Origin: Vitrella brassicaformis
Taxonomy: Eukaryota; Sar; Vitrellaceae
Length of the DNA: 64,000 bases
NCBI GenBank assembly: GCA_001179505.1
Contig: CDMY01000227.1
Coordinates: forward strand, 318,558-382,557
Direction: 5' to 3'
In this document: positions 1 to 12,382 of the stretch, in pieces
Position numbering within the stretch: the stretch's first letter is position 1
Layout of the letters: each line of letters begins with the position of its first letter
Program-made: the position numbers and the translations under genes
Notes under the pieces: model-generated
The model's database searches: none
Seen by the model: the letters and a program-made list of their open reading frames with translations, nothing else
What the model was told of the DNA's origin: nothing

Positions 1-3000
1 CACGAGGCATGCAGACACACCAGTGTCCTCTGATATACGCACCTTGTAGACGTTGATGAGTGCACTGCTGAAACTGAGCGGCCGAGGGTACCGCAACGTC
101 GTCATCGCCAGGCCCCTCTTGCGCCACCGGTTGGCGGTGTTGAACCGCTCCACCTCACTCTTCCGCCCCTCCCACCCACTGGTGGCCTTGAGCTCCTCCC
201 ATATCCTCGGCAACACATACGGCTCAGTCAGGGTGCGTGGTGGGGGCATCGGGCGGCCCATCATCGACACGGACGGGGGGCACATGTCTGTTGCCGTGGG
301 CGAGTAGAAGTTGGTCTCGCGGACGGCTGATGGGTCCAGGTCGAGATGGTGAGCGATGCGCTGCAGCACCGACTCGATGAAGGTGGACGCCTCGGGGCCT
401 GAATGGCGAACCAACACGTGGGAATGTGTGTTGGGGGGGGTGTGTGTGTGTGGTGGGGGTACCTCCTGGGCCTCTGACGGGAACTCTGAGAGGGAGGTTG
501 GCCGTGTACATCTTGGTGGCGACGTGCAGGTGAGGGATGCTGTAGGTCTGGTCCACTGTCTCGGTGGCCTCCTTGCACCCGATGATGGCGCCGCCCTGCG
601 TGACGCCACACACACACACACACAAACAGAAGGAATCGCACAATCGGCCTACGCACACATGATATCGGCATATCAGCGCACCGGCACGGCCCCCGTGATG
701 GCGTGTATGGTGGCCCTGAGAGCGTGGATGCGCCCCTTTTCGTCCACGGCAACAGCATACTCAAACTCCATCTCCTCACTGACACCAAGACATAGCCATC
801 GACACAGACAATGATCGGCATCGACCCCAGTGCCTCTACGCCGTACCGTCCTCCGGTCATGGCGCAGTCCTGGTTCCGGTTGAGAACGAGCCGCACCGGG
901 CGGTTGGTGGCCTTGGCGGCCACGGCCGCGTTGACGGCGTGGGGGATGGACAAAAAGGCCTTGCCGCCAAATCCGCCACCCAATCGACTGAAAGTCACAC
1001 AGACAAGGGAATGGACAATGGTTGGATGGTGTGTGTGTGAGGGACTTTCGCTCACCGAATCCTGATGTTGACCTTGTTGTGGGGGACATTGAGAGCACTA
1101 GCCACACTCGCATGTGTGTACTGCGGCCCCTGTGTGCTGGACCACACTGTCATCGTCCCGTCCTCGTCAGGCACCGCATACGCCGCCTGTGGCTCCATGT
1201 AGAAGTGCAGCTGGCTCCCGCACTCAACCACACCTCGCAGCACGTGCAGACCACCCTCTTTCGACCCCTCTGCCGCCAGCAGGTCGTCGAACTGCGAGAC
1301 GTCGCCCTTCTTGGCCTCCATGGGGATGGGTGTGAGGGTGCTGGCTGCCCTGGCCTGGGCGAGTGTGACGACAGGCGGCTTGACGTCGTCCCAGGTGAGC
1401 TTGACGAGCTTGATGGCCTGCTCTGCCGCTGCGGACGTGGTGCCGAGCGCCAAGGCGGCCGGCTGCCCGAAGTACTTGGACCTGCCGCCGATGGGCACCA
1501 TCACCTCCATCAGAGGCTTCCCTGCGACACACAGAAACACATGCATTGCATCCCTTCACCTGATGCCTCTTGGTGCTGTGTTGCGTACCGAATAAGGAGA
1601 AAATGTTGGTCCCAGGGATGTCAGCAGCGGTCACCACCTTGACGACCCCTTCCACCCTCTCGGCCGCACTGCCGTCCACCGCCACCAGCCTGGCGTTGCC
1701 CTGGTCGCTCCCGACGTACACGCCGTACAGCGCCCCCTTGCCCACATGGACGTCCCCGGTATACCTCGCCTCGCCGCTCGACACAAGATGCGCGTCAGGC
1801 TTGGGCAGTGGCTGCCACAGCACCGCGCCACCCTTGCCATCCGCCCTCCTTGTCTTCTCGCGTCCGTCTCTCTCCAGCTGTTCGGTCGACTCATCGACGG
1901 GAAGCACTTTGCCCATGGCGGGGTGGGATGACGGGACGGGCGGGGTGCTGAGGGACAGCTGTGGCTCGGCCGCCGAGAGGATGGATTGTGCGGGGGCGGT
2001 GGGGTGGGCGTCGGTGTAGGTGCCGCGGGCCTCCTCGGCCGCCAGCAGCACCAGGAACTTGTAGAGGTAGCTGCCGATGAGGGACCGGCGGAACGACTGA
2101 CGGTCGAGGGAAGGGTCGATCGATATCTGAGCAGGACACACACCACGACGGCTCTCTGTATCCACCCACACACATCCACACCACACCTTTTGTCGGCTGC
2201 TCTCTTACCTCTGATGTGATGAGCTTGACGGCCTCTCTGACGGTCTCGTCGGTGAGGCCATACGTCTTGAGGAAGCTCTCTGTCTTGACGGCCCGCTGCG
2301 GCACCGCCCCCACCGCCCCCACCACCAGGCGCACCTCACACGGATGACGCACGACAGGGTCCAGCTCCATCCAGAAGGCCGCATTGGCGAAGGCGTGGGC
2401 GTACCGCGGCCGCATTGACGTCCTGTACGAGCGGAAGACGGATTGTGTGGCGATTTCGTCCGACGGCAGGGGGATAGAGATGGACGTCACGATGAAGGCG
2501 TGCGAGGGGGGAGTGGTCCAGAGGGACTGCAGGGGGAGGGTGTGAGAGGTCCCACTGGATGGGTCGATGTACTCGATGGCCGCGTCCCATGCCGTCAGCA
2601 GGGGGGCGAGGTCGGAGTGGAAGCCCTTGTGGTGCACCAGCATCAGGTTGCCCGCTACGCTGCCCATGTTGCGGACCTGCTTGCTCGCCACGGCATGCAG
2701 GTGCGATATGAGGGGCGTCAGGTGCGATTCGGCAAAGTGCCGCCCATCGCCTCGCGCCAAATCCTCCAGCGCCTTGACGAATGTCGACACGCTCACTCCG
2801 CCGCCGATGCGTATCTCACCCCCACCGTCCCTCTTGTGCGCCACCGACACGTCCATCAGCAACGCAACGCGGTCGAGCGCAATCACCGTCGCCGCCGTGT
2901 CGTTTGTCCGCCAGCAGGATGACGGCGGGCCGTCCTTGTAGATGCCGACAGACGTGTTGCCGAACACCAGACGGACGTTGGCCGCGCCGTCCTTCTTGGC

Positions 3001-3872
3001 CTGCTGCCATATGGTGATGGCCTTATCGAGTGTCGCCGGGCTGTGCCAGGTGACGCCCATGCTGCTGCTGGTGAATGATGAGGACGGCAGGGGGCCGGTG
3101 AGTGCGGGCGGGAGAGCGGGGGTGGGCCATTGGGATGGGGGACAGGTGGTGAGGTCCTCGATGTCTGCGAGGCCGATCGATGACAGGTGGGGCGGCGCAT
3201 CCTTGCAGAAACTGCGGCAAACGTCCCACAGAGGGCGGTAGCCTACATGCAGATGGAGAAACCATCGAACGATTCACGCACCCATTCCGTCCACTCACCG
3301 GTGCATCGGCATATGTTGCCATCGATCTTGCCCGCCATCTTGTCGCTTGTGAGCTCCCCATCCTCCCCAGTCAGGGCATCGTACAGGCTCACGACGAAGC
3401 CAGGGGTGCAGTAGCCACACTGCGACCCTCCCAGTGCCTGCACACGGCGGTGCAGCACCGCCGGCCCATCGCCTCGCTGCTTGTCATTCTGCAGTCCATG
3501 TGCCGTCGTGATGGCGCACCCCTGGACGGAGGGGAGGGGCTTGAGGCATGAGAGGGCCGTGTGGCGGTGGGTCTGAGAGGTGGCGGGATCGAGGCGCTCC
3601 ACCAGGACGGTGCATGCTCCGCAGCCTGGGAGAAGAACACAGCATACTCATGTGTGGGCGCTTGGCATGCTTGTCTCCAGGCGTGTGAGTGCAGTGCTCC
3701 GTGTACCGCCCTCAGCGCATCCGATCTTGACATTGGTGACATCGAGTGTGTCCCGGAGGTAGGCCGCCAGCGACACCGAGGGGTCCACTTCATGTGTCGG
3801 GATGCGCACCTCTCTGCTGTCCACAGTGAAGACAAGATCACCTCCTGCCGATGGCGCACTGGAGCCGGGCAT
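1..3872 (-). CDS. Xanthine dehydrogenase/aldehyde oxidase family protein, copy 1 (3' end outside window)
   Basis: Molybdenum hydroxylase that oxidises purines or aldehydes using two 2Fe-2S clusters, FAD and molybdopterin. It starts at ATG 3872 with the N-terminal ferredoxin fold (CAEGG, joined across an intron to CGACTV). The second cluster motif QCGYCTPGF...CRCTG lies around 3300-3450. The FAD-binding domain follows in the long exon at about 3243-2222 (GSVAGNL, SDLAPLL). The Mo-binding half contains LGGxFGGKAF near 960-985 and the RGPGG-type substrate-pocket loop near 470. The gene continues beyond base 1, so its C-terminus is not visible. Introns carry GT-AG ends. It is nearly identical to copy 2 at 14258-18132, including most intron positions, so it is a recent duplicate. 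It is divergent from the WD40 gene at 4138. Family certain; xanthine versus aldehyde as substrate not settled. Confidence 0.88.
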
Positions 3873-3966
3873 GGTCGATGATGATTCACAAGACAGATGC
3901 TGTCACTGTGTTCCCCCCCTCTGCGCTCCTGGTGCGCTCGAAATTCGTTCCTCTGTTTTCACGCTA

Positions 3967-3983
3967 AGCTCGCAGGGCGAGCT
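3967..3983. promoter_or_regulatory. Palindromic AGCTCGC/GCGAGCT element in shared upstream region
   Basis: AGCTCGC (3967-3973) and its inverse GCGAGCT (3977-3983) are separated by 3 bp. They lie between the divergent hydroxylase (ATG 3872) and WD40 gene (4138). The same heptamer recurs upstream of many genes in this window, which suggests a promoter element. Function inferred. Confidence 0.4.
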
Positions 3984-4137
3984 AAGAGGTGCCATGTCCT
4001 TACTTCCCTTTACTGGTGCCATGTCCTTGCTGAAGTCCCTTTCCTTCCGAACATCATGCTCACCGCAGTACAGAGCTGTTCATCCACTCCAGTGCTGCCC
4101 TGTAAGCACTAATCATTGCAATGGACACCATGAGTCA

Positions 4138-5912
4138 ATGACATGCAGCTCCCCCTGCCTGCAGGCGTTGCGACCGTCCGTCCCTGCCCCGCGGGCAGCA
4201 GGTCGAAAGTGGAGCTGGGCCTCCCTGCTGCGGTGGCAGCCGAGAGAAGAGGACCGTCACGACGATAGAGACGTCCAGGTGGTGCAAGAGGCGAAGGTAC
4301 AGTACGAGAGTGTTCCGTCCCTTGCGTGTCAGCAAATCTCTCTTGCTTGCCTCAGGAGCACAGTGCGGTCAGTTGCTTAGCTTTCAGCCCGTTGCTGCCC
4401 GTGGAGGAAGATCCGCAAGAACCGCCGCACTATCTCGTTGCTTGCGGCTGCCAGGATGGCCACGTCACTCTGTACAAGTGTGTGTGCAGCGAGTTTGACC
4501 TGGCGTACCTCGGTGCATCGACACCGCTGGAAGCATACGCCAAGCCGCACTCCCCCGTCGCCACCCTTCACAGGATATTGTTCGGCCATTTGGCGGCAAT
4601 CACGTCTTTGGTGTTTCTGACCGAGACTGACCCGCCCGTGCGGCTGTATACCACGTCCATCGAGGGCGTGGCCTTCCTTTGGGACGTGGAGAGAGGTGAG
4701 ACACGAAGAATGCACACCCACTCATTCACTGCCTGTTGTCCGGCTCGTTCAGGCATCCCGCTGCGGCATTGGCGAGCGGGGCCGATAATTGGAGCAGAGC
4801 TTGTTTGTGTGGACCTCTCCTCGCCTGTGGTCGCTTTTATCACGGCCGACGGCAACTTCCACTGCGTCGATGTCAATCGTGGAGATATGATAAACAAACT
4901 CCAATTGGGTGGTCAGCTCAGATGTCTGGCGATAGATGATGTGACCGGCAGCTACGCATTCTGCGGTGGCCTGACGGGGAGGGTGACGGCAGTGCGAATC
5001 GCCCTCTCGCCCAAGGGGAGACACCACACCATCCGCGCAACCCTCACCAAAAGGATATCGAAGGGCTCGCTTACTTGCTTGTCTTTCGTGGGCGGCGAGG
5101 GGGAGCACTGCATCTCTCCGGGTCCCTTCCTCATTGCCAACACGACTGACGCGTCCCTCGTCATTGTGGATTGTGTCTACCAGCCATTGGCGAGGCGGAA
5201 GGACACCACTGGCGAGAGGAGGCGCGTGTGGGTGCTGGTGGATCTGATTGTCAGAAGGCGGCTTGAGGTACAGCTTTCCCGTCATGCTGGCTGGCTGGCT
5301 GGGCTTTGATGTCTCCTTCCTGCTGTGTGATAATGCATGCACACATGCAGCTGGTACAGATGAGGCTGCCCATTCGTCACACGTACACGAGCTACGGTGG
5401 CACCTATGTCGTTTCGGCATCGGAAGACAAAACGGTCGGCAACCAAACACACGGGAAGTCCACCGTGCACCCCCTTCTTTGGTGTTCAGGTGACGGTGTA
5501 CTCACTCAGCCTCCACGGTGACCTGCGCTGTACCTCACTGCAGCACCACAAGAGCCCGGTTCTCTCGGTTGCCCTGTCTCCGCCATCCACGCTGCTTGTC
5601 TCGGGCGACACGTCAGGAAACCTCGCCTTCTGGAGAAGGCTGACGTTCACACAGCAAACACAGAGCACGTGCCAGTCACAACACTCCCTCCCCACCCCCA
5701 TACTGACGGGCCACTCTTTCTCTTCCCCCGAGGCGGCGTCGACGCCCTTCAAGGGCGCATATTCGTGCACTGAGGACGAGAGTGAACATGCGGTATTTGT
5801 GATAGGTGAGGCGGAGCCAGATGATCACGAGGCAAGGCGGGATGGGGAGGGGGGAGAGGAGGGGCAGAGACGGAGGTCGAGGGTGGAGGAGGTGGAGGAT
5901 GGGTGGGTGTGA
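4138..5912 (+). CDS. WD40-repeat protein
   Basis: Predicted beta-propeller scaffold of about 506 residues. Exons read 4138-4296, 4356-4695, 4753-5267, 5351-5434 and 5490-5912, all with GT-AG junctions that keep frame. WD-like blades are visible as EHSAVSCLAFSP...GCQDGHVTLYK, GHLAAITSLVF...IEGVAFLWDVER, VVSASEDKTVTVY and HHKSPVLSVALSP...SGDTSGNLAFW. The tail after about residue 400 is charged and low-complexity (E/R-rich). The 57-bp intron at 4696-4752 has no stop and keeps frame, so it could be retained. The start at 4138 is the least certain point, because in-frame ATGs exist upstream near 3994 and 4018. I cannot assign it to a named WD40 family such as IPI3 or WDR18. Partners unknown. Confidence 0.75.
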
Positions 5913-6100
5913 AAGGAGGCGATAGGGCATGTGGCTCAAGGCCGGTATGTGTAGACAGAAAGACATGTGGCTTGCTCAATGTACTTATGCACAGCTCATC
6001 ATGGAAGTTCGAGCACAACACTCGTCATTTTTTGTTATCAAGAGCACTCATTGTTCCATACAACCCACCACCCACGAAATTATGCAGTCCACACAATGGC

Positions 6101-7083
6101 TCATGCGGCAGCCATGGCCCTCGGCTCTTCGTCCGCTGACTGACTGCTCCTCTCCGATTCGACGAAGCTCTTGCTTCGCGAACGCCTGCTTCCCCTTTCT
6201 CTCTTTCTCACGACAGGCGGCCCCACCATAGATGCCAGCGCCGCAGGAGAAGTGACAGCCCCCGAGGACAGACTGCGCCCGACGGGAGAGGGGCACTTGC
6301 CGATAGCCCCCTCACTGTTTCCTTCTGCAGCTGTCTCAGCGCTCTTTTCCTCTACTGGCAGGGAAGGAGAGCTGTCAGGGGGAACAGGTATGGGTGAAGC
6401 CAGTAGATGTGTGGGGCGGACTCGTGGTCGAGCGACACACAATGCCAGCGGGCCCAGAAGCCGTCCGAACCATGTCTGCTCCCCCGGATCATGTGTCTGT
6501 GGGAGACACAAAGGAACGAAGATAAGCGCGTCGAGTTCCATCCCATCTGTGTGGTCTCACCTGCTGGCTGGCCTCACTCACAGCAATCGACCGCTGGCTG
6601 TCGGGCGTGTGGGGGTAGGAGGGGCAACTACCGGCCAGGGGAGAGGGCGTATGTGGCTCCGACGGATAATCGAGCTCAACGCCCGTCTCCAGGACAATGA
6701 TGCCTCGCGGCCGCCGAAGGGCCTCCAGTTCCTGCTGCAGATCGTTGACCTGCTGCTGCAGCCAAGCCTTCTCACTCGACTCGTCAGCTTTTCTGCAGGA
6801 CAGCGCACTGTATTCCATTCACGTGACCCTTGGTATCGCTCGCTTACATGATCTTGTCATGTTTGGCGCTGGCCTCCCGACATTCACCCGTCTGATGAGC
6901 TGAGATGGCTGCGTGAGGAGAAGGGAAACTGGCATCATCACTGTCACAAGCCCAGGTGGGCTGGCGCTGCACCGGCAGGGTGTGTGCTGCTTGGCAGGGA
7001 GGAAGTGAGCCACTATCGTCACAAATGCCGGTGGATTGGTGGAGCATGGCAGGGGAAGTCGGGGAGCAACCAGGAGATGCCAT
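6101..7083 (-). CDS. Small coiled-coil protein, function unknown
   Basis: Three exons are supported. The first runs from ATG 7083 to about 6850. The second follows acceptor TGCAG near 6797 and carries a heptad-rich helix (KAWLQQQVNDLQQELEALRR). The third runs from about 6520 to the stop at 6101 and ends in a Ser/Arg-rich basic tail. The stretch ahead of the helix (CREASAKHDK) vaguely recalls a degenerate bZIP basic region but lacks the conserved N-x7-R pattern, so a transcription-factor call is not justified. The rest is disordered, Pro/Ser-rich sequence. The gene is convergent with the WD40 gene, 188 bp away. Confidence 0.55.
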
Positions 7084-7803
7084 TCTGGCCCTCTTCTTAG
7101 CTGGCACGCCCTTTACACCGCCCCCATGAGGCCCCCCGTCTCCACTTGAAGATACTATGCGATCAACTCATGGATGCAGCCTCCCTCTCCGGCAGTATGG
7201 TCAGACAGGTCGGCGTCACGCATCCTGCGCGAAGCGGCTCATGCAATGATCATGCTATCGGAAACCAAAGACATGGATATTGAATCAACAGACATGGAAG
7301 CCGCTGTTAACACATCGTTCGTTCGTTCGTTCGTTTGTTAACGGACACCGAGGTCCCACACATCGGTGGGGTCTCACTCACGCATGGCCACTCGTACCAG
7401 GCAGATCCTCCGTCGACCCACTCGCGTGATTGCACTGAGGGGGGTGCTCGTGGGTCATTGACTGATGGCTTGGTACGGATGTGAATCGCTTTGATGGTTT
7501 CCAAATTGCTAGACAAGGACGTGACGTGAAGCGTCAACACGGACACTCAGGAAGCACGCAGCGAGAGGCAAGCAAGACGCGACGGATGCGACATTCGCAC
7601 ACTCATGAACGGTCTGTCCGTGCCATGCAGGGTGTTGTTTCCCCAGTGCTCATGATGCCCCGGCAGGCAATTCAGGCGCCGCCCCGCCTTCCCCCCCCCC
7701 CGACCCCCAGCGGACATGGCCGGTCTGGTGCAAGCAAATGTACCAGCCACGACTCCCTGGAGCCTACTTTTCCGCTGCACGATCCACTTCCACGTCACCA
7801 CCC
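7084..7803. other. Intergenic stretch without a recognisable gene
   Basis: About 720 bp between two minus-strand genes. It contains a (GTTC)n microsatellite at about 7315-7336 and a C-rich run near 7690. ORFs here have no domain-like content. It probably holds the 3' region of the gene at 6101-7083's upstream neighbour and that gene's promoter. Confidence 0.6.
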
Positions 7804-9208
7804 CTAGAGGTCTGTCAGTCTGAGTGTGTCGTCATCCCTGTCCTCAGACAGCCCTCTCGCCTCGATGAGTGCAGGAATGCCGCCCATTAGCCCTTTGATG
7901 GCCCATTTGACACCGGGCCGCCCTTTCTGCATCCCTGTGGCGCCACCAAGGACGGAGCCAGCCAGACTGGAGAGCAGCAGGGCCACGCTGCCAATTCGAC
8001 AAACCTCCACCCACAACGGCTGCACACATTCAGACAGACAGTGGGTGCTACCCTACCCATGTCTATCCATTCATCGGTGTTGTACCACTGAGATGAGTCC
8101 AGTGGTCTCTTGCTGCTGTATGATCAGCTCCTCGGTGCCCCTGCCCCACGCCAGAGCGACCACAAGGGCGAAGGCGGCCAGGTGGACGCGCTGTGGCCAT
8201 CGCAGCTGTAAAGCCTCGAAGCGGCGCTGGTTGTCCCTTCTTCTGAGATCGCCGCGTGAGTCTTCCGAGAGCTGATTGCCGCGCTGGAACAGCCGCTCGT
8301 CCAGCGCATCACGGGCCCGCTTCTCCTCCGCAGTCAGCTGTAGCGACCACATACATCGACAGACAGACACATCAGAGCGTTTGTGCTGCATTGTTGCCAG
8401 CTCACCGGTTTGGTGTCCTCAGACGAGACAAATGGCAGCTCCTCGAGCAGCACAATGCCTTCCTTCATTTGCAGGTCGGCCGCCGTCAGCTTCTCGCCCC
8501 TCCTCTGCCGCTCCACTGCCTCTGCGCATGCAGTAAGGTTCTGGCGGGACAGGGCAGAGCGCAAGGCATCTTCTACCAGCCTGTATGTTCACACACATGA
8601 GTGAAACCAGGCAGGTGGCACCATATGTAGCAGTTTGCTTGGCGTACACTGATGGCTGCGACGGCTGTGGTGCTGTCCTGGAGTTCTCTTGTGTGGTCGT
8701 GTCTTGTTCCCTGATGCCGAGGCGGTCATTGAGCTCCGACATACCGCCGTTCCTCAGGATGGGGCGAATCAGATAGCCGTAGCCTGCCGCTCGCAGCTCG
8801 TCATACGTCACCCGCTTTGCCCTCCTCAACCTCATGGCCATGAACTCCTCCAACTCCTCCGCTACCTGCTCACACAAGACAGCACACCGCCATCAATCAA
8901 TTGTCTGCCATCGATTGTTCGACTCTCAACATGTCTGCCACTCACCCACCCACCTTATCCATGCTTTCCCAGTACGACACCCGCCTCAGGCGAGATCTCA
9001 GCCGGCGCAGCTTGGCCCATGACGGACGTGGAGTGAAGCGGCTGCCGATGAGTGATGTTGCAGTGTCGTCATCGCCTTGGCGGGCCCTGAGATGAGTGCG
9101 GCTGACTGCAGGGGGCAAGGGGAGGCAGGGTTGGGGTTGGAAGAGTGGCAGCGATGAGCCGAGGCATGCTGACGAAGGCAGAGAGACCGCTGCTGTTGTA
9201 ATCGTCAT
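7804..9208 (-). CDS. Membrane protein with transit-like N-terminus, unknown function
   Basis: Five exons run from ATG 9208 to a stop at 7804. The first 45 residues are rich in Ser/Ala/Leu/Pro without acidic residues, followed by an Arg-rich stretch, as in organelle-targeting peptides. Next come an acidic helix (VAEELEEFMAMRLRRAK) and a conserved-looking YDELRAAGYGYLIRP block. After these come two hydrophobic segments (LAAFALVVALAW and VALLLSSLAGSVLGGA) near the C-terminus. This topology suggests a soluble N-domain anchored by two C-terminal helices, possibly in a plastid membrane. I do not recognise the family. It is divergent from the coiled-coil gene at 9411, with an AGCTCGC heptamer between them at 9318. 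Confidence 0.65.
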
Positions 9209-9410
9209 TGAATCAAAATCTGACAGATCCACGCCAGAACTGGCACAGGGATGTTGACAGATGCCTGCCCTTCGAGGAATGAAGGGAATGTGGAAATTCA
9301 AGCTCGAGAAGCCACTGAGCTCGCAACTTGGGCCCAGGAGTCGGACAAAGGAGAAGGGAAGAATCATTGTAGAAGTGTTGGCGTGCCTGACTTGGGACAG
9401 TTTCTTCATA

Positions 9411-11803
9411 ATGGCTTCGAGCTGCGACGCCATTATGATGCAGCAGCTGCGGGAGAAGTTACGGGAGAAGGACGAGCACCTGCATACACTGCGTAAGCAC
9501 AGGAGGCCACTTGCCACCCACGGCATGAATGCATCCACGTGCTTTCAGGTCTTGAGCTCGAAAGGGCCCAGCAGGAGTCGCGCGTGCAGAAGAGCGCCTC
9601 AGAGCAGCGGGAGGCGGCACTGCTGGTGCAGTTGCAGCAGCTTCAGTGAGCAGAACACACTATGCAATGCACAGTATGCGATTTGGTTGCCTTACCTGTG
9701 TCTGCCTGCACACAGGGCTGAAGCCGAGGCGCACAAACAGGATGAAGAGCGCACGAAGGCAGACACAGGTGGGGTACACAAGCAAACGTTCCTCCTTTAC
9801 TTCCTGATTGACTTGTGTGCGCCCTCATGTCTGTGCCATGCGTGTATGCAGAGCACTTGCGCACCAAGTTGGCGGACCGCACATCCCAGCTGGCCGAGCT
9901 CAAGACCCACACAGACCAGCTGCGGGCTCTAGTGGATGAGCTGCTGGCCACCCAGCCGAGGCGTCCGCGCCTGCCCAGGCCCGCCGGCACCACCCTCCGG
10001 TCATCGCATGCCCCCTCTGCTGGCATGTTCCCCATCCGGCACCCCATCCACCCGGCCCCACCCATCCATCCGAAGAGAGACGAGTCAGCGCCGGCCAGGG
10101 CGGCCGACGGAGAAGGGCGGGGGGAGGACGGTGCGGCCGCTGCTGCTGTGTCTGCGTCAGCGCCTGAGGGCGAGAGGGACAAGGGGGCTAGGGAGCCGGT
10201 TCCGCCACTGCATCCCAAGCAGTCCCTTGCCAAGGTGGGCTGTAGTGTCACTTCGCGAACCTATTTTTTATGGATGTTCATCTTATTTGTCTGTCAGGCT
10301 CGGAGGTACGAGACGCAGGTGGCCGAGCTGAGGAAAAGATGGGAAAAGGTCAGTCAGTCAATCAAGGAACCGAGGGCGGCAGAGAGGCATCCGGATCCAT
10401 CCATCAAATGTCTTCTATCTATCTATCTATCTGTCTGTGCTGCCCCCTATGCCAGAGTGAGGTGGCGCGTCAGTCTTTGATGGAGCGCTTGCGTGACCAG
10501 CAGCACCACAAACTACACGCACAGAAGATGCAGCAAAACCTGGCCAGGCAAGTCGGTTGGTCCGTGCATTCAGGAGCTGAGTGGACCTCTCTTGTGTCCT
10601 GGCTGGCGGGCGGGCTGGCTGGCTGACTGGCTGTCGTGGCTGATTGCGTGCAGGTGTGCAGATGCTATCACGCGTCTCGAAACGGAGCGCAATCAGCTGC
10701 GGCAGCTGATGCTGGACAAGGAGTACTACTGCAGAAAACTCGAGATGAAACTGCTCAAACTACACAAAAGAACCGAAAGGCAAGACCCACATTATTACAT
10801 GAAAGCTGGTAGGCAGTCCCCCCTGTCTCTGACAAATGGCTTTTCTGCCTGTCTGCAGCGGTGTGTGTCAAAGGAAGGTGGTGAGGCGCCCCACTGCCGG
10901 CTCCCAGCCAGCGTCACGGCACGCCACACCCATAGCCAGCAGAGGTATGACGGGCCATAAGGTGTCTATCGGCTCGGCTGCCCTGGACACTCCCGAGGTG
11001 TCGGACTCCCTGCCCTCACCAGACACGACCAAGGACAAAAGAGACGATGTTGGTGCGCGACCATCGGCGAGTGCTGAGCATAATGCTGAGAGGACGGCTG
11101 GCGTCGAGCAGAGGATCACCAAGGAGGACGTCCTTGCTCCAAGACACCAACCACCACAATCCTCAGCACCAGGCCCGCCCCCACTCCTCCACAACGAGAC
11201 GTTCCCCCCATTTCGCATATCCCCCGCCCCCTCCCACCCCCTTGACGACCCGGCCAGACGGCTGCGGTCCTCCCCCGGCTACAGAGAGATTCTCGACATC
11301 TTGCTTGACACACTCGATGATGAGGACAGCGCAGATGACGACGATGAGGGCATCAGCGACGTCGCTCTTGAGCCCACCTGCGTCAGGAGGGATGGTGCTG
11401 GTGCGGTCAACACGGAGGGCAGCAGTGAGTCGGCTGAGAGCTTGAGGGAGAGGGAGGAGATGAAAGGCAAGGCGGGGACTCTGTGTGGTGCTCGGGCAGT
11501 GGATAGGGTGGACAGGGTGCCGCTGCTGCCTAGGAGGGTGGTGGAGGCCGCGAGAGCCATGGAAGGCGTCAGAACCAGGTGTGTAGTAAAGATGGAAAGA
11601 GCCACCCCCTCACCAAGATACGGACATTGTTGGTATCTCTGCTGTCTCTGTGTGTGTCTGTCAGCGATGAGGACGCCTCCGTGGAGAGCGAGATGAGGGC
11701 TATGAATCCTCGTATGGACATGCACAGGCTGTCGACTGGCGAGAGCGTGTCGGCCATGGACAGCAGTGACATCTATGTGGACGGCGCACCGCTCAGCTCA
11801 TAG
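9411..11803 (+). CDS. Coiled-coil protein, function unknown
   Basis: About nine exons start at ATG 9411 (MASSCDAIMMQQLREKL) and end at the stop 11801-11803. Successive exons give continuous heptad helices: LREKLREKDEHLHTL, RAQQESRVQKSASEQRE, AEAEAHKQDEERTKAD, EHLRTKLADRTSQLAELKT, RYETQVAELRKRWEK and RLETERNQLRQLMLDKEYY. These are followed by a long Ser/Pro/Asp-rich disordered region with an acidic patch (DDEDSADDDDE) and a Met/Ser-rich C-terminus. Exon 1 to exon 2 splits an Arg codon (C|GT). One intron at about 10414 contains a (CTAT)n run. Likely a structural or centrosome/cytoskeleton protein, but that is only inferred from the coiled coil. Confidence 0.7.
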
Positions 11804-12082
11804 CTGGCTTGCTTGCTTGATGGATGGATCGGTGAGAGGCGTGGGAAGACGTGTTGTGTACAGCGATGGATCGGTGTATTCACTGTGAATCGGCTCGCCC
11901 GTTGACTCCATCATGTCCACTAAATGGCACAAATGGCACAGAAAAACGGCCTGCCCATCCCCATGTCCCACTCTATCGCCCAATCCACCCATCCCACCCA
12001 GCCTCCCTCCCTCCGTCCCGTTCTGCTCATTCATTCCTTGCTTCACTGGTCGTCGTCTCTTTTCCTCTTCTTGTCCTTCTTG
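11804..12082. other. Intergenic, Pro/Ser-codon-like C-rich sequence up to the gap
   Basis: Follows the stop of the coiled-coil gene. It is C/T-rich (runs of CCCTCC, TCTTCTTGTCC) and leads straight into the assembly gap. It may hold the 3' end of the minus-strand monooxygenase, but I see no conserved peptide in it. Confidence 0.4.
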
Positions 12083-12382
12083 NNNNNNNNNNNNNNNNNN
12101 NNNNNNNNNNNNNNNNNNNNNNNNNNNNNNNNNNNNNNNNNNNNNNNNNNNNNNNNNNNNNNNNNNNNNNNNNNNNNNNNNNNNNNNNNNNNNNNNNNNN
12201 NNNNNNNNNNNNNNNNNNNNNNNNNNNNNNNNNNNNNNNNNNNNNNNNNNNNNNNNNNNNNNNNNNNNNNNNNNNNNNNNNNNNNNNNNNNNNNNNNNNN
12301 NNNNNNNNNNNNNNNNNNNNNNNNNNNNNNNNNNNNNNNNNNNNNNNNNNNNNNNNNNNNNNNNNNNNNNNNNNNNNNNNNN
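12083..12382. other. Assembly gap (300 N)
   Basis: Exactly 300 N. The other two gaps are also exactly 300 N, so this is a placeholder length and the true gap size is unknown. It removes most of the monooxygenase domain encoded on the minus strand. Confidence 0.99.

Noticed and set aside
261-1113. Minus-strand frames overlapping the hydroxylase exons in other frames
   Set aside because: They are intron read-through or shadow frames; the spliced family alignment explains the DNA.
6800-7083. bZIP transcription factor
   Set aside because: A leucine-rich helix is present but the basic region lacks the N-x7-R/K pattern and enough basic residues.
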